Positions 29,901-37,307 of a DNA stretch of 55,000 nucleotides are shown here, one piece after another. Within the stretch, counting starts at the first letter, position 1. The number at the start of each line of letters is the position of its first letter. The stretch is from Paenibacillus bovis (lineage in GTDB: Bacteria > Bacillota > Bacilli > Paenibacillales > Paenibacillaceae). The DNA lies in NCBI RefSeq assembly GCF_001421015.2, contig NZ_CP013023.1, positions 737,501 through 792,500 on the forward strand, written 5' to 3'. Under the pieces are notes generated by a model, which saw only the letters and a list, made by a program, of their open reading frames with translations, searched no databases and had not been told where the DNA came from. The translations under genes and the position numbers were made by a program.

Positions 29901-32438
29901 TACAGCGGAGTGGATTTACCAGCAACGCCAGCACCAGCCGCTGATTTGAGCAATGTAGATGGTGATCAAGGAACCGTTACAGTAACTAATGTAACTTCTG
30001 GTGATACAGTCAAAGTGTATGATGCCGATGGCAACCTGCTCGGCACACAAGTAGCCGACAGTAACGGCCAAGCAGTAGTAAACTTCACGTTCCCGACAAC
30101 CGATGGTGAACTGACTGTTACGGTAACCAGCAATGGAACCGAGACGGAAATCACCACACTGCCATACAGCGGAGTAGATTTACCAGCAACCCCAGCACCA
30201 GCCGCTGATTTGAGCGACGTAGATGGTGATCAAGGAACCGTTACAGTAACTAATGTAGCTTCTGGCGATACAGTGAAAGTGTACGATGCCGATGGCAACC
30301 TGCTCGGCACACAAGTAGCTGACAGCAACGGCCAAGCGGTAGTGAACTTCACGTTCCCGACAACTGATGGCGAACTGACTGTTACGGTAACCAGCAATGG
30401 AACCGAAACGGAAATCACCACACTCCCATACAGCGGAGTAGATGTTCCAGCAACGCCAGCACCAGCCGCTGATTTGAGCAATGTAGATGGTGATCAAGGG
30501 ACCGTTACAGTAACTAATGTAGCTTCTGGCGATACAGTGAAAGTGTACGATGCTGATGGCAACCTGCTCGGCACACAAGTAGCCGATAGTAACGGCCAAG
30601 CAGTAGTGAACTTCACGTTCCCAACAACTGATGGTGAACTGACTGTTACGGTAACCAGCAATGGAACGGAAACTGAGATTACAACGCTGCCATACAGCGG
30701 AGTAGATGTTCCAGCAACGCCAGCACCAGCCGCTGATTTGAGCAATGTAGATGGTGACCAAGGAACCGTTACAGTAACTAATGTAGCTTCCGGCGATACA
30801 GTCAAAGTTTATGATGCTGATGGCAACCTGCTCGGCACACAAGTAGCCGACGGCAATGGCCAAGCAGTAGTAAACTTCACGTTCCCGACAACCGATGGTG
30901 AACTGACCGTTACGGTAACCAGCAATGGAACGGAAACAGAAATTGCAACACTTCCTTATAATGGAGTAGAAATTCCAGGAGGAACTGACCCAGGAACCGG
31001 AGGAGGAACTGACCCAGGAACGGGTGGAGGAACTGACCCAGGAACGGGAGGAGGAACCGACCCAGGAACGGGTGGAGGAACTGATCCAGGAACGGGTGGA
31101 GGAACTGACCCAGGAACGGGTGGAGGAACCGATCCAGGAACTGGAGGAGGAACTGACCCAGGAACTGGAGGAGGAACTGATCCAGGAACGGGTGGAGGAA
31201 CCGACCCAGGAACGGGTGGAGGAACTGATCCAGGAACGGGTGGAGGAACCGACCCAGGAACGGGTGGAGGAACCGACCCAGGAACGGGAGGAGGAACCGA
31301 CCCAGGAACCGGAGGAGGAACTGACCCAGGAACTGGAGGAACTGACCCAGGAACTGGAGGAACTGACCCAGGAACTGGAGGAACTGACCCAGGAACCGGA
31401 GGAGGAACTGATCCAGAAACCGACGCAGGAAACGATGATGGCGGAACTACCGGCAGTATTCCAAGTGAAACCGGCGGAACCGTACCTGGTGAAAATGGAG
31501 GTACCGTACCGAGCGAAACCGGCGGAACTGTACCAAGTACACCAGCGGCACCAGCTAATCCTGTTACTGCAGCCACACCAACAGGCGGAACACCAGCTGC
31601 TACAACACCAGCCCCAGCTACAGCGCCTGCTACAACAACACCAGCTCCGGCAGATAATGGCGTAACCAGCGCAGCAGGTATTGGAGCAGTAACACCAGCA
31701 GCTGAAGTTGGAACTGGCGGAGGAGGTGGCGGCTCTGCTGCTACAACCCCAGCAGCAGATGCCAACACTGTAACAGCTGCAAGTGGAGAAGGTACAGCTG
31801 CTGATCTGAACGACACTGCTGACAGCTCTGTTATTACACTGAAGTCTGTTGCCAAAACTCGCTTTGTAGACGTGAATAATTCATGGGCCAAGGCAAATAT
31901 TGATCGCTTGCAGGATCTGGGTATTCTTAACGGCGTAGGCAATAACAAGTTTGATCCAAATGCAGTGATCACCCGTGCTCAGTTTACGCAAATGATCAAT
32001 AATCTGTTGCAGCTGAACGGCACATCTGCTGGAACAGCCAGCTACAAAGATGTACAAGCCAATGACTGGCACCATGATGCGATCTCGGCAGTAAGCGCAA
32101 CACGCATTACCGATGGTTATACGGACGGTACGTACCAACCGGATAAGCAGATTACACGTGAAGAAATGGCGCATATTATCAGCAACACATTGAATTATCT
32201 GGATCCTGCCGGCTCATTCGCTGCAGATTCCGCGCAGACTCTGAATGCTTTTAGCGATAAAAAACAAGTCTCCAACTGGGCTAAAGATACCCTCGCTACA
32301 GGCGTCAAAGAAAAAATTATAATGGGCAGACCAAATGGCAAGATTGCTCCAGGTGCCAATGCTACACGGGCTGAAGCAGCCACTGTAATTGCTCGTCTGA
32401 TGGATCGGATGTCATCCAAATTCAATATTACCGAATAA
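23922..32438 (+). CDS. Giant SLH-anchored surface protein with about 25 Ig-like repeat modules
   Basis: A 2838-residue exported protein. Residues 1-28 are a signal peptide (ending HVQA). About 29-160 is a beta-rich N-terminal domain. From about 162 to 2350 run about 25 modules of roughly 85-88 residues: twelve divergent ones, one intermediate, six near-identical, two divergent, then four near-identical. Each has the pattern GDTVKVYD...G...LLG followed by ELTVTVTSNGTE, a bacterial Ig-like beta sandwich. Residues about 2352-2505 are an 8-residue TDPGTGGG minisatellite, then a Pro/Thr/Ala linker, and three SLH domains from about 2646 (FVDVNNSWAKANIDRL; YKDVQANDWHHDAISA; FSDKKQVSNWAKDTL) that would bind pyruvylated wall polymer. 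I see no Cys. The start follows AGGGGAG. Likely an adhesin or matrix/S-layer-associated filament; the target is unknown. Confidence 0.9.
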   Translation: MRKKGYTLFTMLLVVALVFSSWPGHVQAADGALGISSANGQNVAGQKTNLAITYAPGIQLNLAGSTVFTLPAGITATVADKFNGTNLPANAISSDGRTITLNASLIGLNLLASNTLTLNNKTLPAAGNYSFGASVKNLLNVTIGEATQQGTFTVIGAVPPPTAAQISVSNAISGNSTITVTGQNPGDTITVYNDKNEVLGTGTVNASGQASISAALVAAGGTIQVSALRGTAESAKTSFTYTAAVLSPIPAANISVSNSYGTQDSVAVTGLTAGDLVTVYSNGSAIGTGTADSNGAVTIAVTLTPEGGSLSVTRKRSGVESAATPVSYPAQIIPPVASGNVTVTNSYGGTSQVTVKNLSIGDIVTVSANGTVLATAPAVTNTLTLPVLLEPAGGSLNISVKQGILQSATTTVNYAAIVVPSILSSNIQVKNLSGNADVVTAVNLTEGDTVTVYDGTGVLGTGTVDAQGKVSIPVQLLPVGGSVNVSVNHAGVESLATPVVYVAEIVPAILSNQISMSPILNGTANVSVNGLNNGDTVKVYGNGTVLGTATAGASGTVSIPVSVNAQGGSLSVELLRNGLASAATSITYGAVVVPPVTAANITVSNNSGNNDTVTVTGQTQGNLITVYGNGKVLGTATVGSNGQAVINAALVPVGGVIDVSVTSQGVESVVTPVLYLAEVVPALTAASVNVDNNTGSQDIVKIGGLKQGDTVKVYGSADLLGSADLQADGTLEVPVTLLPVGGSLSVALVRNGVESVPTLVSYSAEIVKPLLPAAIKVENLIEATSKVTVSGLQNGDIIHVYANGELLGTGTADSNGVAAVDTDLAPNGGVVGVSLVRNTVESPTAQISYGSIIVPAIDASQVQPQNNYGDEDTVTITDLKEDQAITVYQDNEVLGTGKANASGTVVIELTLIPAGGEMQVSTEYLGIESSPVSVSYGAEVVPPIPAADITIVNNEGNMDSVSIRNLVAGDLVTIYQSNNVISTKTADTNGNITAGLTLQPYGGTLSFTREHSGIASIATDVVYTAEPGPVLPQSSVSVNNVTGDEDTVQVTGLQQGDMIRVYDANGTLLGSDIAGSFNWVMLQVQLLPEGGSVSVQLTRNQMDSNIVTVTYAAEEVPPANAPVADIALDSEQGDQAVITVTGMNEGDIAKVYDDDDQLLGSASANASGKAAVSFKFLKAQGRLFAKVASGGVETTVRSFDYQGIVFPTTDPVAELTGIDGDQGTVTATNIVSGDTVKVYDADGNLLGTQVADGNGQAVVNFTFPTTDGELTVTVTSNGTETEIITLAYSGVELPVTPTPAANLSDVDGDQGTVTVTNVTSGDTVKVYDADGNLLGTQVADGNGQAVVNFTFPTTDGELTVTVTSNGTETEITTLPYSGVDLPATPAPAANLSDVDGDQGTVTVTNVTSGDTVKVYDADGNLLGTQVADSNGQAVVNFTFPTTDGELTVTVTSNGTETEITTLPYSGVDLPATPAPAANLSDVDGDQGTVTVTNVTSGDTVKVYDADGNLLGTQVADGNGQAVVNFTFPTTDGELTVTVTSNGTETEITTLPYNGVDLPATPAPAADLSDVDGDQGTVTVTNVASGDTVKVYDADGKLLGTQVADSNGQAVVNFTFPTTDGELTVTVTSNGTETEITTLPYSGVDLPATPAPAANLSDVDGDQGTVTVTNVTSGDTVKVYDADGNLLGTQVADGNGQAVVNFTFPTTDGELTVTVTSNGTETEITTLPYNGVDLPATPAPAADLSDVDGDQGTVTVTNVASGDTVKVYDADGKLLGTQVADSNGQAVVNFTFPTTDGELTVTVTSNGTETEITTLPYSGVELPATQVTAELVNVTGDQGTVSANGVQAGDVINVYDENDELLGTATATTSGQLSIPVTFTKSQGTLVIRLERNGSVILVDSINYSDVVIDNPGTPSTPDAVISDVSGDQGTVVVTGVGSGDTVIVYGTDNQVLASEVADGNGTATLTFTFPNEQGELTVVVVTNGTETEIKTLPYSGVDLPATPAPAADLSNVDGDQGTVTVTNVTSGDTVKVYDADGNLLGTQVADSNGQAVVNFTFPTTDGELTVTVTSNGTETEITTLPYSGVDLPATPAPAADLSDVDGDQGTVTVTNVASGDTVKVYDADGNLLGTQVADSNGQAVVNFTFPTTDGELTVTVTSNGTETEITTLPYSGVDVPATPAPAADLSNVDGDQGTVTVTNVASGDTVKVYDADGNLLGTQVADSNGQAVVNFTFPTTDGELTVTVTSNGTETEITTLPYSGVDVPATPAPAADLSNVDGDQGTVTVTNVASGDTVKVYDADGNLLGTQVADGNGQAVVNFTFPTTDGELTVTVTSNGTETEIATLPYNGVEIPGGTDPGTGGGTDPGTGGGTDPGTGGGTDPGTGGGTDPGTGGGTDPGTGGGTDPGTGGGTDPGTGGGTDPGTGGGTDPGTGGGTDPGTGGGTDPGTGGGTDPGTGGGTDPGTGGGTDPGTGGTDPGTGGTDPGTGGTDPGTGGGTDPETDAGNDDGGTTGSIPSETGGTVPGENGGTVPSETGGTVPSTPAAPANPVTAATPTGGTPAATTPAPATAPATTTPAPADNGVTSAAGIGAVTPAAEVGTGGGGGGSAATTPAADANTVTAASGEGTAADLNDTADSSVITLKSVAKTRFVDVNNSWAKANIDRLQDLGILNGVGNNKFDPNAVITRAQFTQMINNLLQLNGTSAGTASYKDVQANDWHHDAISAVSATRITDGYTDGTYQPDKQITREEMAHIISNTLNYLDPAGSFAADSAQTLNAFSDKKQVSNWAKDTLATGVKEKIIMGRPNGKIAPGANATRAEAATVIARLMDRMSSKFNITE
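24408..27540 (+). repeat. Twelve divergent Ig-like modules (protein-level repeat)
   Basis: Modules begin about every 255-267 bases with a pattern such as AANISVSNSYG...DSVAVTGL...GDLVTVY and end with TPVSYPAQIIPP-like linkers. They differ strongly at DNA level, so they are old duplications. Confidence 0.8.
27541..30974 (+). repeat. Near-identical 264-bp modules, in two blocks around two divergent modules
   Basis: The 88-residue unit (DVDGDQGTV...GDTVKVYDADG...FPTTDGELTV...LPYSGVDLPATPAPA) recurs at a 264-base period. One intermediate copy and six close copies occupy about 27550-29390, two divergent modules about 29391-29930, and four close copies about 29931-30974. Protein differences are few (VTS/VAS, GN/KL, DG/DS), while synonymous codon differences are scattered in mosaic fashion. 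Confidence 0.9.
28306..29383 (+). repeat. Perfect 528-bp tandem duplication (two-module unit)
   Basis: Bases 28306 to about 28855 are repeated at +528 (28834 to about 29383). Line-by-line reading found no difference until GTAGATCTT versus GTAGAACTG at the right end. The repeated unit is exactly two 264-bp modules. Confidence 0.85.
30976..31420 (+). repeat. 24/21-bp minisatellite encoding TDPGTGGG
   Basis: Eighteen TDPGTG units and one TDPET unit are counted. The first fifteen units have a 24-base period (GGAACTGACCCAGGAACGGG type), and the next three a 21-base period. Codon variants GAC/GAT, ACT/ACC and GGT/GGA alternate. The region encodes a flexible spacer between the Ig-like shaft and the SLH anchor. 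Confidence 0.93.
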
Positions 32439-32466
32439 CTTGTAGCATCCTAATATAATATGTGGG

Positions 32467-32505
32467 AAGAATGGTGGACTCTTACGGGGTCTGCCATTCT
32501 TTTTT
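32467..32505 (+). terminator. Terminator after giant surface-protein gene
   Basis: AAGAATGGTGGAC (32467-32479) pairs with GTCTGCCATTCTT (32489-32501) with two G-U pairs, followed by a T run. Confidence 0.82.
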
Positions 32506-32728
32506 ATTCAATCGCTTCCTAACTTATTTGCGGAGCGGAACAATCTACTATCACAAAAAGGAGCAATAATGCCGTTTTATATACTATACAGTTTAGTAAG
32601 TAAGCAGAAGTAGCGGATTGGCGATATCCCTTATTATGAAGGTAACTCTGCTTTGTACCCAATGGCGGATCTATAGTCCGTCTTGCTTGTATGATAATTA
32701 ATTAGAAGTAAAGGAGGGTAGATGAACA

Positions 32729-34753
32729 ATGCAATATATACATGCACACTATAATCCTTATATCGTAACGCTATCTGTTCTTATCGCTATTCTGGCTTCC
32801 TATATAGCATTGAATATCGTCGGCAAGGTCGGCCAGTCCACTGGCAGGAACAAGGCACTATGGACAGGTCTGGGCGCCTTTGTTATGGGCAATGGGATCT
32901 GGTCTATGCATTTTATCGGTATGCTGGCTTTGGAGGCAGACATCAGCATGAGCTACGATCTGAAAATTGTCGCTCTGTCTGCTGTATTTAGCATTCTGGC
33001 TTCACTGATTGCTTTTTACGTGACACTGGATGCAGTGACCCGGCTCTGGAAAATAAGCCTGGGTGGTGCGCTTATGGGTGCGGGTATTGTGGCAATGCAC
33101 TACACCGGCATGGCTGCTCTCCATACAGCGGTCATGATCACATATGATCCAGTCTACTGGCTATTGTCACTGGCTGCTGCTTTGATGGCTTCCTATGCAG
33201 CCCTACTTCTTTTTCGTCGTTTTCGTAATCATCCGGGCTTCAGTATCTGGAAATTCTACAGTGCTGTCGTTATGGGACTCGCAATCTCCGGGATGCATTA
33301 CGTAGGCATGGCGGCGACCCAGTTTCATTACACCCGGCAGGAATTGCAGAGCGCGCCTCCGGCAGGCCAGATGCTGTTGATTTCTGCAGTAGCGATTGTG
33401 ACGCTGTTTATTCTGGCGGCTTCGTGGGCGGCCGTATTTGTGGAGAAACATGTGCTGGAACGTATGGCATACAGTGATCCGCTGACCGGCCTGCCGAACC
33501 GTCATGGACTGCAGCGTTATTTTACCAAGGAATTTACAGCGCAGACCGAAGGAGCAGTTCTGTTTCTCGATCTGGATCGTTTCAAATCGATCAATGACAC
33601 GCTGGGTCACGATGTAGGGGATGAACTACTAATAGAAGTATCCAAAAGACTACAGCTCTGTACCCAGAATCAGGGTATTGTTTTCCGGCTCGGCGGTGAT
33701 GAATTCCTGATTGCATCCAGTTCAGGCTCTGTCGATACGACGATTCAATTGGCGGAATCCATACTGGATTCGATCAAGCAGCCTTACCATCTCGCTAACA
33801 ACCAGCTGTTCATTACAGGCAGTATCGGTATCGCGCTTGTCCCGCAGCATGGATTTGAACGCACTTTTCTGATGCGGGCTGCGGATACCGCGATGTATGT
33901 ATCCAAAAACACCGGCAAGAACAAGTACAGCATTTTTAGTGAAGATATGAATCAGCGTCAGATTCGCCGGATGGAGCTGGAGAAAGATCTGCGTAATGCC
34001 CAGGAGCAGGAAGAATTCTTTATTGTGTATCAGCCCAAATGGGATTCCCTGCATAATCGGCTGACAGGGATGGAAGCGCTGCTGCGCTGGAAGCATCCAC
34101 AGCTGGGTATTGTATCTCCTGGAGAATTTATCCCTATTGCCGAAGAGACAGGCCTTATTATCCCCATGACAGACTGGATTCTGGAAAAGGTGTGCGAGCA
34201 GAACAAGATCTGGCAGCAGCAGGCAGATATTTATATACCGATCTCGGTTAATATGTCTGCGCGTATGTTTGAATGCTCTGCCTTTCCCGAACGTATTGCC
34301 CGGATTCTGGCCGATACCGGACTGGAGCCTCAATATCTGGAACTGGAGATCACGGAATCTATTGCGATGAACGGAATCGAAGGCACCGTTGAACAGCTGC
34401 AGCAGATTCAGCAGCAGGGCGTGGGCATTTCGCTGGACGACTTTGGTACAGGATATTCTTCGTTAGGCAGTCTGGATGAGATGCCGGTCGATATTATCAA
34501 AATCGATCAGGTATTTGTCCGTAATATTGATCATGCATCCAAACAGTCGATTATTAGCACCATTATCGCTATCGCCTATAATCTGAATATGGAGATGGTT
34601 GCAGAAGGCGTGGAGACGGTTGAACAGATTCAATTCCTCCAATCCAAAGGCTGTTTTATTATGCAGGGTTATTATTATGGCAAGCCGATGACCGTGGAAC
34701 AAATGAATCAATGGCTGGAACAGTCAGCCGATCAGATACCGCTGGCGGAGTAA
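32729..34753 (+). CDS. MHYT-GGDEF-EAL membrane protein (cyclic di-GMP turnover)
   Basis: A 674-residue membrane-bound signalling enzyme. Residues about 1-245 form an MHYT sensor of seven membrane helices, with the motif repeated as SMHFIGMLAL, AMHYTGMAAL and GMHYVGMAA; this sensor is proposed to bind copper and sense a gas such as O2, CO or NO. The GGDEF domain (about 250-405) has an intact RLGGDEFLI; no RxxD inhibitory site is seen upstream. The EAL domain (about 425-665) keeps MEALLRW, NMSARMF, the DDFGTGYSS loop and AEGVET, so both diguanylate cyclase and phosphodiesterase activities are possible. AAGGAGGG precedes the ATG by 10 bases. The stop codon lies in the loop of its terminator. Confidence 0.92.
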   Translation: MQYIHAHYNPYIVTLSVLIAILASYIALNIVGKVGQSTGRNKALWTGLGAFVMGNGIWSMHFIGMLALEADISMSYDLKIVALSAVFSILASLIAFYVTLDAVTRLWKISLGGALMGAGIVAMHYTGMAALHTAVMITYDPVYWLLSLAAALMASYAALLLFRRFRNHPGFSIWKFYSAVVMGLAISGMHYVGMAATQFHYTRQELQSAPPAGQMLLISAVAIVTLFILAASWAAVFVEKHVLERMAYSDPLTGLPNRHGLQRYFTKEFTAQTEGAVLFLDLDRFKSINDTLGHDVGDELLIEVSKRLQLCTQNQGIVFRLGGDEFLIASSSGSVDTTIQLAESILDSIKQPYHLANNQLFITGSIGIALVPQHGFERTFLMRAADTAMYVSKNTGKNKYSIFSEDMNQRQIRRMELEKDLRNAQEQEEFFIVYQPKWDSLHNRLTGMEALLRWKHPQLGIVSPGEFIPIAEETGLIIPMTDWILEKVCEQNKIWQQQADIYIPISVNMSARMFECSAFPERIARILADTGLEPQYLELEITESIAMNGIEGTVEQLQQIQQQGVGISLDDFGTGYSSLGSLDEMPVDIIKIDQVFVRNIDHASKQSIISTIIAIAYNLNMEMVAEGVETVEQIQFLQSKGCFIMQGYYYGKPMTVEQMNQWLEQSADQIPLAE

Positions 34754-34776
34754 AGACTCCGTTCCAGCGGTTTTTT
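34739..34776 (+). terminator. Terminator overlapping the stop codon of the MHYT-GGDEF-EAL gene
   Basis: CCGCTGG-CGGAGT (34739-34751) pairs with ACTCCG-TT-CCAGCGG (34756-34770), then six T. The TAA stop (34751-34753) is at the top of the stem and loop. Confidence 0.88.
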
Positions 34777-34800
34777 ATTATAATAGTCACTATGCAGCAG

Positions 34801-35448
34801 CTACAGAATCGGCGGCCGCTCCAATAGATAAGGAAGTGGAGTCGTGTTTTTGGCAGAGATATAGGGATGGTTTTTAATATAGAAGCGCCATGGTTTGGCT
34901 GCATACTCCTGGGCATAGTCGATATTGATGCGCGGCCCGGATTCGATATCGTAAAAAATATCCTCTGGTGGATCTTCCAGCCGTAATGTTCCGCCACTTG
35001 CCAACAGATGCAATCCGTTACACGATTTGTCGATCGAAAGGGCCTGACAAAGTTTGCCGGGGCCATTGGAGATATTTTTGAGCTGGCGCGCTGCAGCCGG
35101 ACGGTGTTTTAGCATGAGCTGCTCATCTTTTGGAGTCAGAGGCTCTACCGCGCGAATCAGTACAGCTTGCGGATCATTTTCGTCGCCGGTGACCACGTTG
35201 AGGCAGTGATACATGCCATAGATCAGGTAAATGTAGGCATAACCGCCCTGCCGGAACATCATCTCCGTACGTGCAGTGCGGCGGTTGCCGTAGGCATGAC
35301 TGCCTTTGTCCTCGGCTCCGCCGTAGCTCTCCGTCTCGACAATCCGGCAGCGGATCTCGCCATCTTCGGTGATTCGGCTGATCATTTTACCGAGTAATCG
35401 CGGAGCGGCTTCGAGTGCTGTCAGTTGTACAATTTCGTGAATGTTCAT
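34801..35448 (-). CDS. 3-methyladenine DNA glycosylase (AAG/MPG family)
   Basis: A 215-residue base-excision repair enzyme that removes alkylated purines such as 3-methyladenine and hypoxanthine. The conserved active-site stretch RIVETESYGGAEDKGSHAYG contains the catalytic Glu. Other family segments are GGYAYIYLIYGMYHCLNVV and NGPGKLCQALSID. The ATG at 35448 (MNIHEIVQL) follows AAGGAG by 9 bases; the reading frame extends further upstream without a ribosome site. It is a lone minus-strand gene, convergent with the MHYT gene and divergent from speE. Confidence 0.93.
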   Translation of the reverse strand: MNIHEIVQLTALEAAPRLLGKMISRITEDGEIRCRIVETESYGGAEDKGSHAYGNRRTARTEMMFRQGGYAYIYLIYGMYHCLNVVTGDENDPQAVLIRAVEPLTPKDEQLMLKHRPAAARQLKNISNGPGKLCQALSIDKSCNGLHLLASGGTLRLEDPPEDIFYDIESGPRINIDYAQEYAAKPWRFYIKNHPYISAKNTTPLPYLLERPPIL

Positions 35449-35661
35449 TATAATCAGCTCCTTTGTGCCGAATGAATAGAATAACCAATCGAGAGTCTGT
35501 AATTTGCTCAAGAAATGGCGGTTTGTTCTGTGGAAAGTACTGCATCCCGAAGCTGCTCAAGTTCCTTTTGCAGTCCGGGATTATATCGCGTATAATGCGA
35601 AATGAATGATAAGGACTATCCCCTTGATTCAGCTGAATATACGCGAAAGAAGGTAATAAAT

Positions 35662-36492
35662 ATGGAATTATGGTATACCGAGAAACAAACGCCGGTTTTC
35701 GGCATTACAGCCAAAATCCGCGAGACTCTGGTAACAGAGAAAACTGATTTTCAAGATCTGGCAATGATCGATACCGAAGAGTTCGGACGCATGCTGGTGC
35801 TGGATGGCATGGTAATGACAACCGTCAAAGATGAGTTTGTTTATCATGAAATGGTCGCTCATCCTGCCCTGAACACGCACCCGAATCCGAAGCATGTACT
35901 CGTTGTCGGTGGCGGCGACGGCGGTGTTATCCGTGAAGTGCTGAAACACCCAGAAGTGGAAAAAGCAGTTCTTGTCGAGATCGATGGCAAAGTTATCGAG
36001 TACTCCAAAAAGTACCTGCCGGAAATCGCTGGCGAACTGGACAATCCGCGTGTAGAAGTAATGGTAGCAGATGGCTACATGCACATCATCGAGAACAAAA
36101 ATACGTATGATGTGATCATGGTCGATTCCACAGAGCCTGTAGGACCAGCAGCACCACTGTTCGAAAAAGGATTCTATCAAGGCATCTACGAGACACTCAA
36201 AGAAGACGGTATCTTCGTCGCTCAGACGGATAACCCATGGTTCAAAGCCGATCTGATTCAGCAGGTCAACAAAGATGTCAAAGAAATCTTCCCGATCGTT
36301 CGTGTATACGGAGCCAACATTCCTACTTACCCGAGTGGACTGTGGACATTCACCATGGGAAGCAAAAAATACGATCCTCTGGAAGTGGACGAGACGTCTA
36401 TTCCGGAAATGGAAAGCAACAAGTACTACACACCACGCCTGCACAAAGCAGCATTCGCACTGCCTAAGTTCGTCGAAGATCTGTGCAAGTAA
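35662..36492 (+). CDS. speE: Spermidine synthase
   Basis: SpeE transfers an aminopropyl group from decarboxylated S-adenosylmethionine to putrescine. The 276-residue protein begins [19 protein letters not shown]. It has the nucleotide-binding [14 protein letters not shown] motif, the acidic VLVEID strand, and the catalytic-site segment [14 protein letters not shown]. The ATG at 35662 follows AGAAGG by about 9 bases and aligns with the B. subtilis start. B. subtilis has speB directly after speE; here a terminator follows and no speB is in the window. Confidence 0.95.
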   Translation: MELWYTEKQTPVFGITAKIRETLVTEKTDFQDLAMIDTEEFGRMLVLDGMVMTTVKDEFVYHEMVAHPALNTHPNPKHVLVVGGGDGGVIREVLKHPEVEKAVLVEIDGKVIEYSKKYLPEIAGELDNPRVEVMVADGYMHIIENKNTYDVIMVDSTEPVGPAAPLFEKGFYQGIYETLKEDGIFVAQTDNPWFKADLIQQVNKDVKEIFPIVRVYGANIPTYPSGLWTFTMGSKKYDPLEVDETSIPEMESNKYYTPRLHKAAFALPKFVEDLCK

Positions 36493-36503
36493 GATAACAA
36501 CAG

Positions 36504-36546
36504 ACCTGTATATCCTGCGGTATCGCCGGGATATACAGGTTTTTTT
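36504..36546 (+). terminator. Terminator after speE
   Basis: ACCTGTATATCC (36504-36515) and its complement GGATATACAGGT (36529-36540) form a perfect 12-bp stem followed by a T run. Confidence 0.88.
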
Positions 36547-36778
36547 GCGTAATTGTTCCGTATCTGTGCTGATCTGGTGCCGAGATATTCCTGTTGGTCA
36601 TATAAAATGAACCCCAAATGCACAATCAGCAGAAACACGCTATTTTTTGTCGGAAAAAGCGGCTTTCGCTTCAATATAATGGTACAATAGAAGGGACTGT
36701 GCTTATTGAATTTATCGTGAAAATGTTCTATATTCAACAAGCCAAGATGGAGTCATACCAAAAATGGAGCTGGGTTTT

Positions 36779-37222
36779 ATGACAGAATCGAACGAAGTAC
36801 ATCTGACGCTGCACAGTGACCAGAATGGGGAAAGCGTCACCACCCATTTTAACGGTCAGGCTTTCCAGAAAGGCAGCAGCATTTATATCCGCTATACCGA
36901 AACACCCGAATCCACACAGCAGGAAGTCCGTACAACAGTGAGGATCAGCAAGGATGAGATCAAAATTATGCGTCACGGCGGCGTAGAAGCGGAACAGTCC
37001 TTCCGGCAGGGAGAGCAGCTGACCGGATTTTACCGATCGCCTTTTACCCGTTTCGGCCTGATTACGCATACTTCATTGATTCATAACGAACTGAACGGAT
37101 ATATGGGTAAAATCACCTGGGAATATGATCTGTATGTACATGAACAGCTGAACGGTACATTCAAGGTCAGTCTGGATATACAGGCAGCTCAGTCCCCAAC
37201 CAGTGATCGCCCCAAAGCATAG
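36779..37222 (+). CDS. ywiB: DUF1934 (YwiB-type) beta-barrel protein
   Basis: A 147-residue soluble protein of alternating strands (EVHLTLHSDQ, TVRISKDEIKIMRHGG, MGKITWEYDLYVHEQ) resembling B. subtilis YwiB, a calycin-like family of unknown function. The ATG at 36779 (MTESNEV) follows GGAG by 9 bases and matches the family start; an in-frame ATG at 36764 is an alternative. It precedes argS by 85 bases exactly as ywiB precedes argS in B. subtilis, and is probably co-transcribed with it. Confidence 0.82.
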   Translation: MTESNEVHLTLHSDQNGESVTTHFNGQAFQKGSSIYIRYTETPESTQQEVRTTVRISKDEIKIMRHGGVEAEQSFRQGEQLTGFYRSPFTRFGLITHTSLIHNELNGYMGKITWEYDLYVHEQLNGTFKVSLDIQAAQSPTSDRPKA

Positions 37223-37307
37223 ACCGATAGCAATCATCTCCGGCTGCATTGCCAGTATACGGAGAATTAACCCTACGAAGTGCAAGATACAGGAGGAACA
37301 TTAGACA

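Noticed and set aside
27541..31420. CRISPR array
   Set aside because: The regular repeats are contiguous coding modules without unique spacers, in frame through the whole gene.
31024..31665. Glu/Gln-rich 213-codon frame overlapping the minisatellite
   Set aside because: It is an out-of-frame reading of the TDPGTGGG repeat and has no independent start signal.
32569..32613. 14-codon mini-ORF MPFYILYSLVSKQK with AAAAAGGAG upstream
   Set aside because: The ribosome site is good, but length and lack of any comparison make it impossible to separate from chance. No leader-peptide logic is visible.
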